Positions 50,847 to 62,490 of a stretch of 64,000 nucleotides of DNA are shown one piece after another. Source of the DNA: Escherichia sp. E1V33 (GTDB lineage: Bacteria > Pseudomonadota > Gammaproteobacteria > Enterobacterales > Enterobacteriaceae); the NCBI RefSeq assembly GCF_004211955.1, contig NZ_RHJI01000010.1, forward strand, positions 310,001 to 374,000, in the 5' to 3' direction. Each line of letters opens with the position of its first letter. The stretch's first letter is position 1. A program made the translations under genes and the position numbers. The notes below the pieces were generated by a model, which did no database searches, was not told the DNA's origin, and was given only the letters and a program-made list of their open reading frames with translations.

Positions 50847-52747
50847 CTGCCGCCTGACGTAACGGTTCCATCAATGGCATGGTCCGTGCTGGAGCATGAA
50901 GGCGGAATCGCTGCAACTCTGCCGCGCCCTCTGTCAATGCGGCTTCCAGCCGATGTCGTTTGGCGGCCATTTTCGCCATTACCGCCTGTCTGTCTGCTGG
51001 CGTTACCGCTTCGTTCGGCCTGAACACAAAACGGCGTTCGCAACTCGCTTTCCAGTCGATAACCGCCTGGGTCAGATGATCACCAAACCCTTTCACTTGC
51101 TTAACGCCGCGACGGGTAACATCTGCTGCTGTTTCAATACCAAAAGACCGTAACGCCGCTTTACGCGCAGGGCCAACGCCGGGAATAGAGGCAACATCAA
51201 TAAACAAATCCCTCCAGAAACTTCTGCTTCTGCCGTTCCCTTGCGGTGTCATGAAGTGCTGCCAATACGCGTTTTTCTTCTTCCGGTAACCCGAGAATTT
51301 CGTCCTTCATTTTTTCGAGCATCATCCGTTTGGCGATAAAACCTTCCAGGCCGCCCAACTGTTGGATCTGGCTGACTAAATGGTCATAGTCCATTTTCGC
51401 TCGATTAAATGCCTCACGGCGTTGCTGTACTTCTGCTTTGTACGCTTTGCTTGTCAGACTGCCAATAATCCAGATAGCCGCCAGCACGGGTACCAAAATG
51501 ATATAACGCGGTTCTGCCTGAAGGCCGCAAAGCAGTAGCGATAACGCTGACAGCGCGATCTCAATCAGAATGATGTATTCGCGCCGTAACAGGCCTGAAG
51601 GAAGCGGTCTGCCCCCAGGTTGGAAATGAGCGGGTAATGGTAACTCTAGTGCTGGCGGTGGCACTGACGCCATCACCATCGCCCAGACTTTCGCCAGCAC
51701 AAAATCCCCACCGGTGGTAATGACCTCTTCGCCGAGATCAATAAAATAGATAACGCCTTGATTATCCAGTGCACACCACGGGCAGTCGGTTAAATGACCG
51801 GGGTAAACATGCATTGCCGAAACGGGACATTTCTTTAACTGTTGGCGTAGAGAATCAAGTGCCGCTACCCACGCTTTAGCCGTCGGACGCCCGGTTGCCA
51901 CGCCACTTTCCGTGAACGCCTGCTGAAACATGGTTTCAACATCACCCGGTAACATCGATAGCGGAATAGATCGCGGCGGCGGTTTTAAGCCACGTCGCTG
52001 ATTGTCTGACGCGTAGGCATAACGAAAATGGGCAATATCCGTCTCCAGCGCATTACCCGCTTCAGAGATAAGCGGTACACCAGAATAAGGATGCCGCCCA
52101 CCAAACAAGACGTGAAAAATCAGCAACGCAAGGCCAAAATTATCGTGATTTTCTGTGCGTTCAAAGCCAACAAATGACGACAAGGTTTGTAGCTCTGGCG
52201 GTGTAAAATGCGACACGCCGACTTCGCATAAATGCAGAGTGCCATTGGCGTTAATCTGAAAGGAGTCGCTATCGATCAACACCACTTTGCTGTCGCGACC
52301 TACCATAAAGCTGTTCTGGTTTACGTCACCCACGACGTGCCCGTGCTCGTGAACCGTAGCAAAAGATGAAGCAATATTGCGCGCAACATAGAGTAGAAAA
52401 TCCCACGCACAATGAGGGTAACTCTGGCGACGATGTGCCGGGCTATAGATCATATGAATCGGTTCTTTACCTGAAACCTTCGGCATCATAAAACCGATAA
52501 CCTTCCCGCCTCGTCCGCAATGAAGCGTTGCCTGCGGCCAGGCGACATAATTCAGCAACTGTGCGTCAGCTGTCGCAGCCATAAAGGCAAGTTTGTCCTG
52601 TTTTAAGGCGGGTGGCGGCGTGTGATAAATCTTGGCAACGCTATCGACAAACTCCTCGATATCATAAACCGCGCCTTCGCCGCCTTTGCCCAATTCACGG
52701 CCTGGCGTAACGCACTCACCAGTAGCAGTATATAAAGTGGGTTTCAT
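50806..52747 (-). pseudogene. yegI: Protein kinase-like YegI, interrupted by a frameshift
   Basis: A Ser/Thr kinase-like protein split by a one-base shift. Frame one, from ATG 52747, encodes 516 residues and stops at 51197: kinase core with GKGGEGAVY near residues 20-28, Lys39 in VAKIYH, catalytic GDVNQNSF, the DFG-equivalent LIDSDS, then two membrane segments near residues 400-440. The remaining 50806-51252 portion, in another frame, encodes a helix-hairpin-helix tail (DVASIPGVGPARKAALRSFG). Dropping one base near 51205 joins them into about 646 residues, close to K-12 YegI (648). The kinase part may still be made. GTG at 52756 is an alternative start. Confidence 0.85.
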
Positions 52748-53505
52748 AGTAACCACATAGCCAGTGCTAACGTTTTATCATCATCGGTACGCTCATTTAC
52801 CGCCGGGCTGGACAAAAACTGCTTTAACAATTCAGGTAATAAATCGAGTTGTTCATGCGTTGCTGACGCCAGTCCATTGAAAAAAGGAGTAAAGAAAGGC
52901 ACATGCGGAGAATTATCCAGCATATTTAACGCCAGCCGCTGGATACCATCCGTAAATGCTGCAACTTTATGCGCACGCTCAGTGCTGGTGAAAGTTTCCA
53001 GTCTGGAAACAGCATCTTCATCGGTAATGAAGTGCGTCATATTGGCATATTCACCCACCATCGGCGTGAGCGGCAGTTGCAGACCGTGCCCCATATCTAC
53101 CACCACGCCGCCATCCCCAATCTGCATAATCAATGTGCCGTTAGGCGATGAAATCAATCCCAAAAACGTGCAGGCAAAAACGCGAACCGCTAATTCTTTA
53201 GCTTCCGCCTCGGCAAAAAGTCGCTGACGAATGGTCAGTACAATATCCGTGGCGAGGGCATCATTGAGTCCAAATTCACCGTTCTGCACTTTTTGCGATA
53301 TAAAAGCCATCGCTTCATTGACGGCGAGCATCGCGCCTTCGCCACCCTGCGAGACGCTGCCTGCGCCATCAGCGACAAATACCGACAATAATGGCTGCTG
53401 GTCATTTATCCAGGCAACCTGCATCTGGCAGGCATCCTGACAAGGCAAATCAGCGCTGATGTGCGACGTTCCAACAACGGATGCATAAACCAGACGCCAG
53501 GTCAC
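52744..53505 (-). CDS. pphC: PP2C-type serine/threonine phosphatase PphC
   Basis: A 253-residue phosphatase of the PP2C (PPM) family, formerly yegK. Metal-site motifs include [17 protein letters not shown] near residues 43-59 and [15 protein letters not shown] near residues 124-138. The C-terminal [14 protein letters not shown] contains the last metal-binding aspartates. Published work, as I recall, shows phosphatase activity and a link to YegI as kinase partner. The stop overlaps the yegI start (ATGA), and its start overlaps yegL by four bases. The three genes form one operon here. Confidence 0.94.
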   Translation of the reverse strand: MTWRLVYASVVGTSHISADLPCQDACQMQVAWINDQQPLLSVFVADGAGSVSQGGEGAMLAVNEAMAFISQKVQNGEFGLNDALATDIVLTIRQRLFAEAEAKELAVRVFACTFLGLISSPNGTLIMQIGDGGVVVDMGHGLQLPLTPMVGEYANMTHFITDEDAVSRLETFTSTERAHKVAAFTDGIQRLALNMLDNSPHVPFFTPFFNGLASATHEQLDLLPELLKQFLSSPAVNERTDDDKTLALAMWLL

Positions 53506-54161
53506 ACTGACGTCCAGCCTTTTGGCGCTTCCAGTACAACTTCCGCTCCCGGCGTGGAGCGGGAAACCGAACGTAATGAACTGGATAACCAGCTAAACAG
53601 TTCGCGGAATTGTAATCCTTGCAGAGACAAAGGCTGACGGACGCTGATTTGGGCCAGAGTCTTCATATCCGCCCCCTGAACACCGATGGAAAAGAAGGCA
53701 AACTTCTTATCTTCTTCCCCCTGAAACACTTTGTTGGCGGCAGCCTGCCACTCATCGGTTGGTGCACCATCGGTGATCAGGAAAATCCACGGACGATAAT
53801 AGGAAATACCATTGGCGCGGTACTCACGTTTCCGCTCTTCAACCATATCCAGGGCTTTGGTAATGGCAGCGCCCATCGGCGTATCGCCCTGGGCAAACAG
53901 GATTGGCGGAAAAAAATTAGCGGCGCTGGTAAAGGGTTGTTCCACATGCACCGGGCCGAAAGTCACAATACCGAGTTCCACTCTTTTTAAAGCCAGCGAA
54001 TCGGCAAGCAGCTCATCACGAAAGGTAACCAATCCGGCGTTAAGTTCATTAATGGGTCTACCGTTCATCGAACCAGAAACATCCAGCAGCAAAATGCAGG
54101 GGCAACGTGGTTCCGGGTTACTGGCAAAATCGCTGGTGGCAAACGTGATTTGTTCGCTCAT
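53502..54161 (-). CDS. yegL: von Willebrand factor A domain protein YegL
   Basis: A 219-residue TerY-like vWA protein. The MIDAS metal site is complete: [15 protein letters not shown] (DxSxS) near residues 22-36, the threonine in [14 protein letters not shown] near residue 94, and the aspartate in [12 protein letters not shown] near residue 126. It heads the operon with pphC and yegI. vWA-PP2C-kinase triads are known from comparative genomics and resemble TerY-P modules linked to tellurite/stress genes. The function in E. coli is unknown. Confidence 0.93.
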   Translation of the reverse strand: MSEQITFATSDFASNPEPRCPCILLLDVSGSMNGRPINELNAGLVTFRDELLADSLALKRVELGIVTFGPVHVEQPFTSAANFFPPILFAQGDTPMGAAITKALDMVEERKREYRANGISYYRPWIFLITDGAPTDEWQAAANKVFQGEEDKKFAFFSIGVQGADMKTLAQISVRQPLSLQGLQFRELFSWLSSSLRSVSRSTPGAEVVLEAPKGWTSV

Positions 54162-54307
54162 AAGAAATTCTTTCTTAGAGAATTATTGAGGTCCGGTATC
54201 ATACCGACTGCAATAATGAAATAAGAGCAAACGAAGACATTTTCAGAATTAGGCCCAGCGACGCAGATAATTTTGCCATTCGCCTCGCAAGAACGTGGGC
54301 TTACAGA

Positions 54308-54334
54308 TTGACAACAAGGGTTGAGTGGCATAAT
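54308..54334 (+). promoter_or_regulatory. sibA promoter
   Basis: TTGACA (54308-54313) and CATAAT (54329-54334), 15 bases apart, end about seven bases before the conserved start of the Sib RNA. The sibB copy has the same arrangement, which supports the call. Confidence 0.75.
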
Positions 54335-54341
54335 TTCAGGA

Positions 54342-54485
54342 GTGAGGGTAGAGCGGAGTTTCCCCCGCCCTGGTAGTCTTAGTAAGCTGGCCAGCTAATG
54401 ACTAAGAGCACCACGATGATGAGTATCTTCATCATGACCCTTTCCTTTTTTAAACCCTCTTCTTCGGGAGAGGGTATCCCGTTTC
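54342..54485 (+). ncRNA. sibA: SibA antisense RNA
   Basis: About 140-base plus-strand RNA (formerly RyeC/QUAD repeat) that base-pairs with and represses the ibsA mRNA encoded opposite. The 5' end begins GTGAGGGTAGAGCGG, and a hairpin CCCTC...GAGGG near 54455-54474 forms the 3' terminator. The ends are estimated from similarity to known Sib RNAs. Confidence 0.88.
54379..54435 (-). CDS. ibsA: Small hydrophobic toxin IbsA
   Basis: An 18-residue peptide, MMKILIIVVLLVISWPAY, encoded opposite SibA. It is a short membrane-inserting toxin of the Ibs family that depolarises cells when overproduced. It has the double Met start and strongly hydrophobic core typical of the family. SibA transcription across the whole coding region is the antitoxin. 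Confidence 0.88.
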   Translation of the reverse strand: MMKILIIVVLLVISWPAY

Positions 54486-54635
54486 AGCATCCCGCTGAAA
54501 TCTTCGGCTTACCTCCTTTCGCCCTGCACGCAGTCTAACCCTGTCTTGACGGTAAAAAAGTTTCACCTGTGATTATTGCGTAACGTCTCGCAAAGAATAT
54601 TTGCTGGCAGGATCGCAGACTACAAAGCCTGCGGA

Positions 54636-54662
54636 TTGACATTCTGAACGTGAAAGCATATT
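54636..54662 (+). promoter_or_regulatory. sibB promoter
   Basis: TTGACA (54636-54641) and CATATT (54657-54662) with the same 15-base spacing as upstream of sibA, followed by the conserved TTCAGGAGTGAGGGTAGAGC start region. Confidence 0.73.
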
Positions 54663-54669
54663 TTCAGGA

Positions 54670-54812
54670 GTGAGGGTAGAGCGGGGTTTCCCCCGCCCTG
54701 GTAGTCTTAGTATGCTGGGTAGCTAATGACTAAGAGCACCACGATGATGAGTAGCTTCATCATGACCCTTTCCTTATTTAAGGCCCCTTCCTCGGGAGGG
54801 GCTTTCCCGTTT
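54670..54812 (+). ncRNA. sibB: SibB antisense RNA
   Basis: Second copy of the Sib repeat (formerly RyeD), closely similar to sibA and lying about 330 bases downstream. The terminator hairpin is GCCCCTTCCTCGGGAGGGGC near 54783-54802, followed by TTTCCCGTTTC. The RNA silences ibsB. Ends are estimated. Confidence 0.88.
54707..54763 (-). CDS. ibsB: Small hydrophobic toxin IbsB
   Basis: An 18-residue peptide, MMKLLIIVVLLVISYPAY, opposite SibB. It differs from IbsA here by only two residues (Ile4 to Leu and Trp15 to Tyr). Membrane-acting type I toxin of the Ibs family. Confidence 0.88.
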   Translation of the reverse strand: MMKLLIIVVLLVISYPAY

Positions 54813-54971
54813 CAGCATCCCGCTGAAATCTTCGGGTTACCTCCTTATTGCCATGTACTCAGTCTATCGCTAACCTGCGAATAAAATAGTTTCCTGTGTC
54901 ATTACTGGATGCATGCTCGCAAAGCGCACCGTCATTCAGACGATTCCCGAAACTGTTTCATAATTCCTCCA

Positions 54972-54989
54972 TTTTTCTCCCTTATTGGC
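54972..54989 (+). promoter_or_regulatory. BaeR box upstream of mdtA
   Basis: TTTTTCTCCCTTATTGGC matches the published BaeR-binding consensus TTTTTCTCCATDATTGGC except at one position. It lies 54 bases before the mdtA start, as expected for activation of mdtABCD-baeSR by the BaeSR two-component system. Confidence 0.85.
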
Positions 54990-55042
54990 TGGCTACACTA
55001 GTATCATTCCGCGAAACGTTTCAGGAAGAGAAACTCTTAACG

Positions 55043-56290
55043 ATGAAAGGCAGTTATAAATCCCGTTGGGTAATCGTAATCGTGGTGGTTATCGCCGCCA
55101 TCGCCGCATTCTGGTTCTGGCAAGGCCGCAATGAACCCCAGAGCGCAGCACCAGGTGCAACGAAACAAGCGCAGCACCCACCTGCGGGGGGGCGCCGTGG
55201 TATGCGTTCTGGCCCTTTAGCGCCTGTTCAGGCAGCGACTGCCGTGGAACAGGCGGTTCCGCGTTATCTCACCGGGCTTGGCACTATTACCGCGGCTAAC
55301 ACCGTTACGGTGCGCAGTCGCGTAGATGGTCAACTGATGGCGTTACATTTCCAGGAAGGCCAGCAGGTAAAAGCAGGCGATTTACTGGCAGAAATTGACC
55401 CCAGCCAGTTTAAAGTTGCATTAGCACAAGCCCAGGGGCAACTGGCAAAAGATAAAGCCACGCTTGCCAATGCCCGCCGTGATCTGGCGCGTTATCAGCA
55501 ACTGGCAAAAACCAATCTCGTCTCTCGTCAGGAACTGGATGCCCAACAGGCGCTGGTCAGTGAAACCGAAGGCACCATTAAAGCCGATGAAGCGAGCGTC
55601 GCCAGCGCACAACTGCAACTCGACTGGAGCCGGATTACTGCGCCAGTCGATGGTCGTGTTGGCCTGAAGCAGGTTGATGTTGGTAACCAAATCTCCAGTG
55701 GCGACACGACCGGGATTGTTGTGATCACCCAGACGCATCCTATCGATTTGCTCTTTACTCTGCCGGAAAGCGATATCGCTACCGTAGTGCAGGCGCAAAA
55801 AGCCGGAAAACCGCTGGTGGTAGAAGCCTGGGATCGCACCAACTCGAAGAAATTAAGCGAAGGCACGCTGTTAAGTCTGGATAACCAAATCGATGCCACT
55901 ACCGGTACGATTAAAGTGAAAGCACGCTTTAATAATCAGGATGATGCGCTGTTTCCCAATCAGTTTGTTAACGCGCGCATGTTAGTCGACACCGAACAAA
56001 ACGCCGTGGTGATCCCCACCGCCGCCCTGCAAATGGGCAACGAAGGCCATTTTGTCTGGGTACTGAATAGCGAAAACAAAGTCAGCAAACACCTGGTGAC
56101 GCCTGGCATTCAGGACAGCCAGAAAGTGGTGATCCGCGCAGGTATTTCTGCGGGCGATCGCGTGGTTACGGATGGAATTGATCGCCTGACCGAAGGGGCG
56201 AAAGTGGAAGTGGTAGAAGCCCAGAGTGCCACCGCTCCGGAAGAGAAAGCCACCAGCCGCGAATACGCGAAAAAAGGAGCGCGCTCCTGA
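55043..56290 (+). CDS. mdtA: RND efflux periplasmic adaptor MdtA
   Basis: Membrane fusion protein of the MdtABC-TolC efflux pump for bile salts, novobiocin and related compounds. I choose ATG 55043 ([20 protein letters not shown]), giving 415 residues with an N-terminal membrane anchor. A longer upstream frame would run through the promoter and BaeR box. The barrel-sandwich/lipoyl part reads [20 protein letters not shown], and the helical hairpin contains [20 protein letters not shown]. The TGA overlaps the mdtB ATG. Confidence 0.97.
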   Translation: MKGSYKSRWVIVIVVVIAAIAAFWFWQGRNEPQSAAPGATKQAQHPPAGGRRGMRSGPLAPVQAATAVEQAVPRYLTGLGTITAANTVTVRSRVDGQLMALHFQEGQQVKAGDLLAEIDPSQFKVALAQAQGQLAKDKATLANARRDLARYQQLAKTNLVSRQELDAQQALVSETEGTIKADEASVASAQLQLDWSRITAPVDGRVGLKQVDVGNQISSGDTTGIVVITQTHPIDLLFTLPESDIATVVQAQKAGKPLVVEAWDRTNSKKLSEGTLLSLDNQIDATTGTIKVKARFNNQDDALFPNQFVNARMLVDTEQNAVVIPTAALQMGNEGHFVWVLNSENKVSKHLVTPGIQDSQKVVIRAGISAGDRVVTDGIDRLTEGAKVEVVEAQSATAPEEKATSREYAKKGARS

Positions 56291-59200
56291 TGCAGGTGTT
56301 ACCCCCAAGCAGCACAGGCGGCCCGTCGCGCCTGTTTATTATGCGTCCTGTCGCCACCACGCTGCTGATGGTGGCGATCTTACTCGCCGGGATTATCGGT
56401 TATCGCGCCCTGCCCGTTTCGGCGCTGCCGGAAGTGGACTATCCGACCATTCAAGTGGTCACCCTCTACCCTGGAGCCAGCCCGGATGTCATGACCTCTG
56501 CCGTTACCGCGCCGCTCGAACGCCAGTTCGGGCAGATGTCTGGTCTGAAACAGATGTCGTCGCAAAGTTCCGGCGGTGCGTCAGTTATCACTTTGCAGTT
56601 CCAGCTAACATTACCGCTGGATGTCGCCGAGCAGGAAGTACAGGCCGCGATTAACGCTGCGACCAACTTGTTGCCGAGCGATCTGCCTAACCCGCCGGTT
56701 TACAGCAAAGTGAACCCGGCAGATCCGCCGATCATGACGCTCGCTGTCACCTCAACCGCCATGCCGATGACCCAGGTGGAAGATATGGTGGAAACCCGCG
56801 TCGCGCAGAAGATCTCGCAGATTTCCGGCGTCGGGCTGGTGACGCTTTCCGGCGGCCAGCGTCCGGCTGTTCGCGTCAAACTTAACGCTCAGGCAATTGC
56901 CGCCCTCGGCCTGACCAGCGAAACCGTGCGTACCGCTATTACCGGCGCTAACGTTAACTCGGCAAAAGGTAGCCTCGACGGCCCTTCCCGCGCGGTCACG
57001 CTTTCCGCGAATGACCAGATGCAATCCGCCGAAGAGTATCGCCAGCTAATCATCGCCTACCAGAACGGCGCGCCGATTCGTCTGGGCGATGTCGCAACCG
57101 TAGAGCAAGGTGCTGAAAACAGCTGGCTCGGCGCATGGGCGAACAAAGAACAGGCCATTGTGATGAATGTTCAGCGCCAGCCCGGTGCTAACATTATCTC
57201 TACCGCCGACAGCATCCGGCAGATGCTGCCACAGCTTACCGAGAGTTTGCCGAAATCGGTGAAGGTGACGGTACTTTCTGACCGTACCACCAATATCCGC
57301 GCATCAGTCGATGATACCCAGTTTGAACTGATGATGGCTATCGCGCTGGTCGTCATGATTATCTACCTGTTTTTGCGCAATATTCCGGCGACCATCATTC
57401 CCGGTGTTGCTGTACCGCTGTCGTTAATCGGCACTTTCGCGGTTATGGTGTTTCTCGATTTTTCAATCAATAACCTGACGCTGATGGCGTTAACTATCGC
57501 CACCGGATTCGTGGTCGATGACGCCATCGTGGTGATCGAAAATATTTCCCGCTATATCGAAAAAGGCGAAAAACCGTTGGCGGCGGCGCTCAAGGGCGCA
57601 GGCGAAATCGGCTTTACCATTATCTCGCTGACCTTCTCACTGATTGCGGTGTTGATCCCACTGCTGTTTATGGGCGATATCGTCGGGCGACTGTTCCGCG
57701 AATTTGCTATTACTTTGGCAGTCGCGATTTTGATCTCAGCCGTGGTGTCGCTGACCCTGACCCCGATGATGTGCGCGCGGATGCTCAACCAGGAGTCGCT
57801 GCGTAAACAGAACCGCTTCTCCCGTGCCTCGGAGAAAATGTTCGACAGGATAATCGCCGCCTATGGTCGTGGACTAACGAAAGTGCTGAATCATCCGTGG
57901 CTGACCTTAAGCGTGGCGCTCAGCACGCTGCTGCTTAGCGTACTGCTGTGGGTGTTCATTCCGAAAGGTTTCTTCCCGGTACAGGATAACGGCATTATTC
58001 AGGGCACCCTGCAGGCACCGCAATCCAGCTCCTTTGCCAATATGGCCCAGCGGCAACGCCAGGTCGCGGATGTGATTCTGCAGGATCCTGCGGTGCAAAG
58101 CCTGACCTCATTTGTGGGCGTTGATGGCACTAACCCGTCGCTGAACAGTGCGCGTTTACAGATCAACCTCAAACCGCTGGATGAACGTGATGATCGGGTG
58201 CAAAAAGTCATCGCCCGTCTGCAAACGGCGGTGGATAAAGTGCCGGGCGTCGATCTCTTCCTGCAACCAACGCAGGATCTGACTATTGATACCCAGGTCA
58301 GTCGCACCCAGTACCAGTTTACCTTGCAGGCAACCTCACTGGATGCGCTCAGTACCTGGGTGCCACAGTTGATGGAAAAACTCCAGCAGCTACCACAGCT
58401 TTCTGATGTCTCCAGCGACTGGCAGGACAAAGGGCTGGTGGCGTATGTCAATGTTGATCGCGACAGCGCCAGCCGTCTGGGGATCAGCATGGCGGACGTC
58501 GATAACGCCCTGTACAACGCGTTTGGTCAGCGGCTGATTTCCACCATTTATACTCAGGCCAACCAGTATCGCGTGGTGCTGGAGCACAACACCGAAAATA
58601 CCCCAGGCCTCGCGGCACTGGATACCATTCGCCTGACCAGCAGCGACGGTGGCGTGGTGCCGTTAAGCTCAATTGCCAAAGTTGAACAGCGTTTTGCGCC
58701 GCTTTCCATCAACCATCTGGATCAGTTCCCGGTAACGACAATCTCCTTTAACGTGCCGGATAACTATTCGCTGGGCGATGCGGTGCAGGCGATTATGGAC
58801 ACCGAGAAGACGCTGAATCTGCCGGTGGATATCACCACGCAGTTCCAGGGTAGCACCCTCGCCTTCCAGTCGGCGCTGGGCAGCACTGTCTGGCTGATTG
58901 TCGCGGCGGTGGTGGCGATGTATATCGTGCTCGGCATTCTTTACGAAAGCTTTATTCATCCGATCACCATTCTCTCGACGCTACCCACCGCAGGGGTCGG
59001 CGCGCTGCTGGCATTAATGATTGCCGGTAGCGAACTGGATGTGATTGCGATTATCGGCATTATTTTGCTGATCGGTATCGTGAAGAAGAACGCCATCATG
59101 ATGATCGACTTCGCGCTGGCTGCCGAGCGCGAGCAAGGCATGTCGCCGCGCGATGCCATCTACCAGGCTTGTCTGTTGCGTTTTCGTCCTATCCTGATGA

Positions 59201-59412
59201 CCACTCTGGCGGCTCTGCTTGGCGCGCTGCCGCTGATGTTGAGTACCGGGGTCGGCGCGGAACTGCGTCGTCCGTTAGGTATCGGCATGGTCGGTGGTCT
59301 GGTTGTCAGCCAGGTACTGACGCTGTTTACCACGCCAGTGATTTATCTGCTGTTCGACCGCCTGGCATTGTGGACCAAAAGCCGCTTTGCCCGTCATGAA
59401 GAGGAGGCGTAA
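56290..59412 (+). CDS. mdtB: RND multidrug transporter subunit MdtB
   Basis: A 1040-residue inner-membrane RND protein that forms a mixed trimer with MdtC (two MdtB to one MdtC in published studies). It has twelve membrane segments and two large periplasmic loops. The proton-relay motif [17 protein letters not shown] lies near residues 402-418, and [20 protein letters not shown] near residue 930 marks the second half. It starts by ATGA-type overlap with mdtA and stops directly against mdtC. Confidence 0.98.
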   Translation: MQVLPPSSTGGPSRLFIMRPVATTLLMVAILLAGIIGYRALPVSALPEVDYPTIQVVTLYPGASPDVMTSAVTAPLERQFGQMSGLKQMSSQSSGGASVITLQFQLTLPLDVAEQEVQAAINAATNLLPSDLPNPPVYSKVNPADPPIMTLAVTSTAMPMTQVEDMVETRVAQKISQISGVGLVTLSGGQRPAVRVKLNAQAIAALGLTSETVRTAITGANVNSAKGSLDGPSRAVTLSANDQMQSAEEYRQLIIAYQNGAPIRLGDVATVEQGAENSWLGAWANKEQAIVMNVQRQPGANIISTADSIRQMLPQLTESLPKSVKVTVLSDRTTNIRASVDDTQFELMMAIALVVMIIYLFLRNIPATIIPGVAVPLSLIGTFAVMVFLDFSINNLTLMALTIATGFVVDDAIVVIENISRYIEKGEKPLAAALKGAGEIGFTIISLTFSLIAVLIPLLFMGDIVGRLFREFAITLAVAILISAVVSLTLTPMMCARMLNQESLRKQNRFSRASEKMFDRIIAAYGRGLTKVLNHPWLTLSVALSTLLLSVLLWVFIPKGFFPVQDNGIIQGTLQAPQSSSFANMAQRQRQVADVILQDPAVQSLTSFVGVDGTNPSLNSARLQINLKPLDERDDRVQKVIARLQTAVDKVPGVDLFLQPTQDLTIDTQVSRTQYQFTLQATSLDALSTWVPQLMEKLQQLPQLSDVSSDWQDKGLVAYVNVDRDSASRLGISMADVDNALYNAFGQRLISTIYTQANQYRVVLEHNTENTPGLAALDTIRLTSSDGGVVPLSSIAKVEQRFAPLSINHLDQFPVTTISFNVPDNYSLGDAVQAIMDTEKTLNLPVDITTQFQGSTLAFQSALGSTVWLIVAAVVAMYIVLGILYESFIHPITILSTLPTAGVGALLALMIAGSELDVIAIIGIILLIGIVKKNAIMMIDFALAAEREQGMSPRDAIYQACLLRFRPILMTTLAALLGALPLMLSTGVGAELRRPLGIGMVGGLVVSQVLTLFTTPVIYLLFDRLALWTKSRFARHEEEA

Positions 59413-62400
59413 GTGAAGTTTTTTGCCCTCTTCATTTACCGCCCGGTGGCGACGATTTTACTGTCGGTCGCCATTACCCTGTGCGGCATACTGGGCTTCC
59501 GTATGCTGCCGGTCGCCCCGCTACCACAGGTCGATTTTCCGGTGATTATGGTCAGCGCCTCGCTGCCCGGTGCATCGCCAGAAACAATGGCGTCTTCCGT
59601 TGCCACGCCGCTGGAGCGCTCACTTGGGCGCATTGCCGGGGTCAGTGAAATGACCTCCAGCAGTTCGCTCGGCAGCACGCGCATTATTTTGCAATTTGAT
59701 TTTGACCGGGATATCAACGGCGCGGCGCGCGATGTGCAGGCGGCGATTAACGCCGCGCAAAGTCTGCTACCCAGCGGGATGCCCAGCCGTCCGACCTATC
59801 GCAAAGCGAACCCGTCGGATGCGCCAATTATGATCCTCACGCTAACCTCCGATACTTATTCGCAGGGTGAATTGTACGATTTCGCCTCAACGCAACTGGC
59901 TCCGACGATTTCGCAAATCGACGGCGTCGGTGATGTCGATGTCGGCGGCAGCTCGCTGCCCGCCGTGCGCGTCGGGCTGAACCCGCAGGCGCTGTTTAAT
60001 CAGGGCGTCTCGCTGGACGACGTGCGCACTGCCATCAGCAATGCCAACGTGCGTAAACCACAGGGGGCGCTGGAAGATGATACCCACCGCTGGCAGATCC
60101 AGACTAACGATGAGCTAAAAACCGCCGCTGAATATCAGCCGCTGATTATTCATTACAACAACGGCGGCGCGGTTCGTCTGGGCGATGTGGCGACGGTGAC
60201 CGACTCAGTGCAGGATGTACGTAACGCCGGGATGACCAACGCCAAACCGGCTATTTTGCTGATGATCCGCAAGCTGCCGGAAGCCAATATTATCCAGACG
60301 GTAGACAGCATCCGGGCAAAATTACCGGAGTTGCAGGAGACCATTCCGGCGGCGATTGATCTGCAAATTGCCCAGGATCGCTCCCCCACCATTCGCGCCT
60401 CGCTGGAAGAAGTCGAGCAAACGCTGATTATCTCGGTGGCGCTGGTGATTCTGGTGGTCTTTTTATTCCTGCGCTCGGGTCGCGCCACTATTATTCCCGC
60501 CGTTGCGGTGCCGGTTTCGCTGATTGGTACGTTTGCGGCGATGTACCTGTGTGGTTTCAGTCTCAATAACCTGTCGTTAATGGCGCTCACCATCGCTACT
60601 GGTTTCGTGGTGGATGACGCCATCGTGGTGCTGGAAAACATTGCCCGTCATCTGGAAGCGGGGATGAAACCGCTACAGGCCGCGCTGCAAGGTACTCGCG
60701 AAGTCGGTTTTACGGTGCTGTCGATGAGTCTGTCACTGGTGGCGGTGTTCCTGCCGTTGCTGCTGATGGGCGGTTTGCCGGGCCGCCTGTTACGCGAGTT
60801 TGCCGTGACGCTTTCTGTCGCCATTGGTATTTCGTTGCTGGTTTCTCTGACATTAACGCCGATGATGTGCGGCTGGATGCTGAAAGCCAGCAAGCCGCGT
60901 GAGCAAAAGCGACTGCGTGGTTTTGGTCGCATGTTGGTAGCCCTGCAACAAGGCTACGGCAAGTCGCTGAAATGGGTGCTGAATCATACCCGTCTGGTGG
61001 GCGTGGTGCTGCTTGGCACCATTGCACTGAATATCTGGCTGTATATCTCGATCCCGAAAACCTTCTTCCCGGAGCAGGACACCGGCGTGTTGATGGGCGG
61101 GATACAGGCGGATCAGAGTATTTCGTTTCAGGCAATGCGCGGCAAATTGCAGGATTTCATGAAAATTATCCGTGACGATCCGGCAGTGGATAATGTCACC
61201 GGCTTTACCGGCGGTTCGCGGGTGAACAGCGGGATGATGTTTATCACCCTCAAGCCACGCGGCGAACGCAGCGAAACGGCGCAGCAAATTATCGACCGTC
61301 TGCGGGTGAAACTGGCGAAAGAACCGGGGGCGAATCTGTTCCTGATGGCGGTACAGGATATTCGCGTTGGCGGACGTCAGTCGAACGCCAGTTACCAGTA
61401 CACGTTGTTATCCGACGACCTGGCGGCACTGCGCGAATGGGAGCCGAAAATCCGCAAAAAACTGGCGACGTTGCCGGAACTGGCGGACGTGAACTCCGAT
61501 CAGCAGGATAACGGCGCGGAGATGAATCTGGTTTACGACCGCGACACCATGGCACGGCTGGGAATCGACGTGCAGGCCGCCAACAGCCTGTTAAATAACG
61601 CCTTCGGTCAGCGGCAAATCTCGACCATTTACCAGCCGATGAACCAGTACAAAGTGGTGATGGAAGTGGATCCGCGCTATACCCAGGACATCAGCGCGCT
61701 GGAAAAAATGTTCGTTATCAATAACGAAGGCAAAGCGATCCCGCTGTCGTATTTCGCTAAATGGCAACCGGCGAATGCCCCGCTGTCGGTGAATCATCAG
61801 GGATTATCGGCAGCCTCGACCATCTCTTTCAACCTGCCGACCGGGAAATCGCTCTCGGACGCCAGTGCGGCAATCGACCGCGCAATGACCCAGCTAGGTG
61901 TACCTTCTACCGTGCGCGGCAGTTTTGCCGGCACGGCACAGGTGTTCCAGGAGACGATGAACTCACAGGTGATCCTGATTATCGCAGCGATCGCCACGGT
62001 GTATATCGTGCTGGGTATCCTTTACGAGAGTTACGTACATCCGCTGACGATTCTCTCCACCCTGCCTTCTGCGGGCGTTGGAGCGCTGCTGGCGCTGGAG
62101 CTGTTCAATGCCCCGTTCAGCCTAATCGCCCTGATAGGGATTATGTTATTAATCGGCATCGTGAAGAAAAACGCCATTATGATGGTCGATTTTGCGCTTG
62201 AAGCCCAACGGCACGGTAACCTGACGCCGCAGGAAGCTATTTTCCAGGCCTGTCTGCTGCGTTTTCGCCCGATTATGATGACTACCCTGGCGGCGCTGTT
62301 TGGCGCGCTGCCGCTGGTGTTGTCGGGCGGTGACGGCTCGGAACTGCGGCACCCCCTGGGGATCACCATTGTCGGCGGTCTGGTAATGAGCCAGCTCCTG

Positions 62401-62490
62401 ACGCTGTATACCACGCCGGTGGTGTATCTCTTTTTCGACCGTCTGCGGCTGCGTTTTTCGCGTAAACCTAAACAAACGGTAACCGAGTAA
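59413..62490 (+). CDS. mdtC: RND multidrug transporter subunit MdtC
   Basis: A 1025-residue partner of MdtB, starting at GTG immediately after the mdtB stop (TAAGTG). The RND architecture is complete: [20 protein letters not shown] near residue 400 and [20 protein letters not shown] near residue 920. Two different RND subunits in one operon form the heteromultimeric pump with MdtA and TolC. It is followed without gap by mdtD. Confidence 0.98.
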   Translation: MKFFALFIYRPVATILLSVAITLCGILGFRMLPVAPLPQVDFPVIMVSASLPGASPETMASSVATPLERSLGRIAGVSEMTSSSSLGSTRIILQFDFDRDINGAARDVQAAINAAQSLLPSGMPSRPTYRKANPSDAPIMILTLTSDTYSQGELYDFASTQLAPTISQIDGVGDVDVGGSSLPAVRVGLNPQALFNQGVSLDDVRTAISNANVRKPQGALEDDTHRWQIQTNDELKTAAEYQPLIIHYNNGGAVRLGDVATVTDSVQDVRNAGMTNAKPAILLMIRKLPEANIIQTVDSIRAKLPELQETIPAAIDLQIAQDRSPTIRASLEEVEQTLIISVALVILVVFLFLRSGRATIIPAVAVPVSLIGTFAAMYLCGFSLNNLSLMALTIATGFVVDDAIVVLENIARHLEAGMKPLQAALQGTREVGFTVLSMSLSLVAVFLPLLLMGGLPGRLLREFAVTLSVAIGISLLVSLTLTPMMCGWMLKASKPREQKRLRGFGRMLVALQQGYGKSLKWVLNHTRLVGVVLLGTIALNIWLYISIPKTFFPEQDTGVLMGGIQADQSISFQAMRGKLQDFMKIIRDDPAVDNVTGFTGGSRVNSGMMFITLKPRGERSETAQQIIDRLRVKLAKEPGANLFLMAVQDIRVGGRQSNASYQYTLLSDDLAALREWEPKIRKKLATLPELADVNSDQQDNGAEMNLVYDRDTMARLGIDVQAANSLLNNAFGQRQISTIYQPMNQYKVVMEVDPRYTQDISALEKMFVINNEGKAIPLSYFAKWQPANAPLSVNHQGLSAASTISFNLPTGKSLSDASAAIDRAMTQLGVPSTVRGSFAGTAQVFQETMNSQVILIIAAIATVYIVLGILYESYVHPLTILSTLPSAGVGALLALELFNAPFSLIALIGIMLLIGIVKKNAIMMVDFALEAQRHGNLTPQEAIFQACLLRFRPIMMTTLAALFGALPLVLSGGDGSELRHPLGITIVGGLVMSQLLTLYTTPVVYLFFDRLRLRFSRKPKQTVTE

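Noticed and set aside
54337-54812. Tandem repeats at first considered as a CRISPR-like or insertion element
   Set aside because: Only two long copies with promoters, terminators and antisense 18-residue frames; this is the sib/ibs arrangement.
54896-55042. Longer start for mdtA at 54896
   Set aside because: It would translate through the BaeR box and promoter and add residues without resemblance to the family; ATG 55043 gives the normal membrane anchor and 415 residues.
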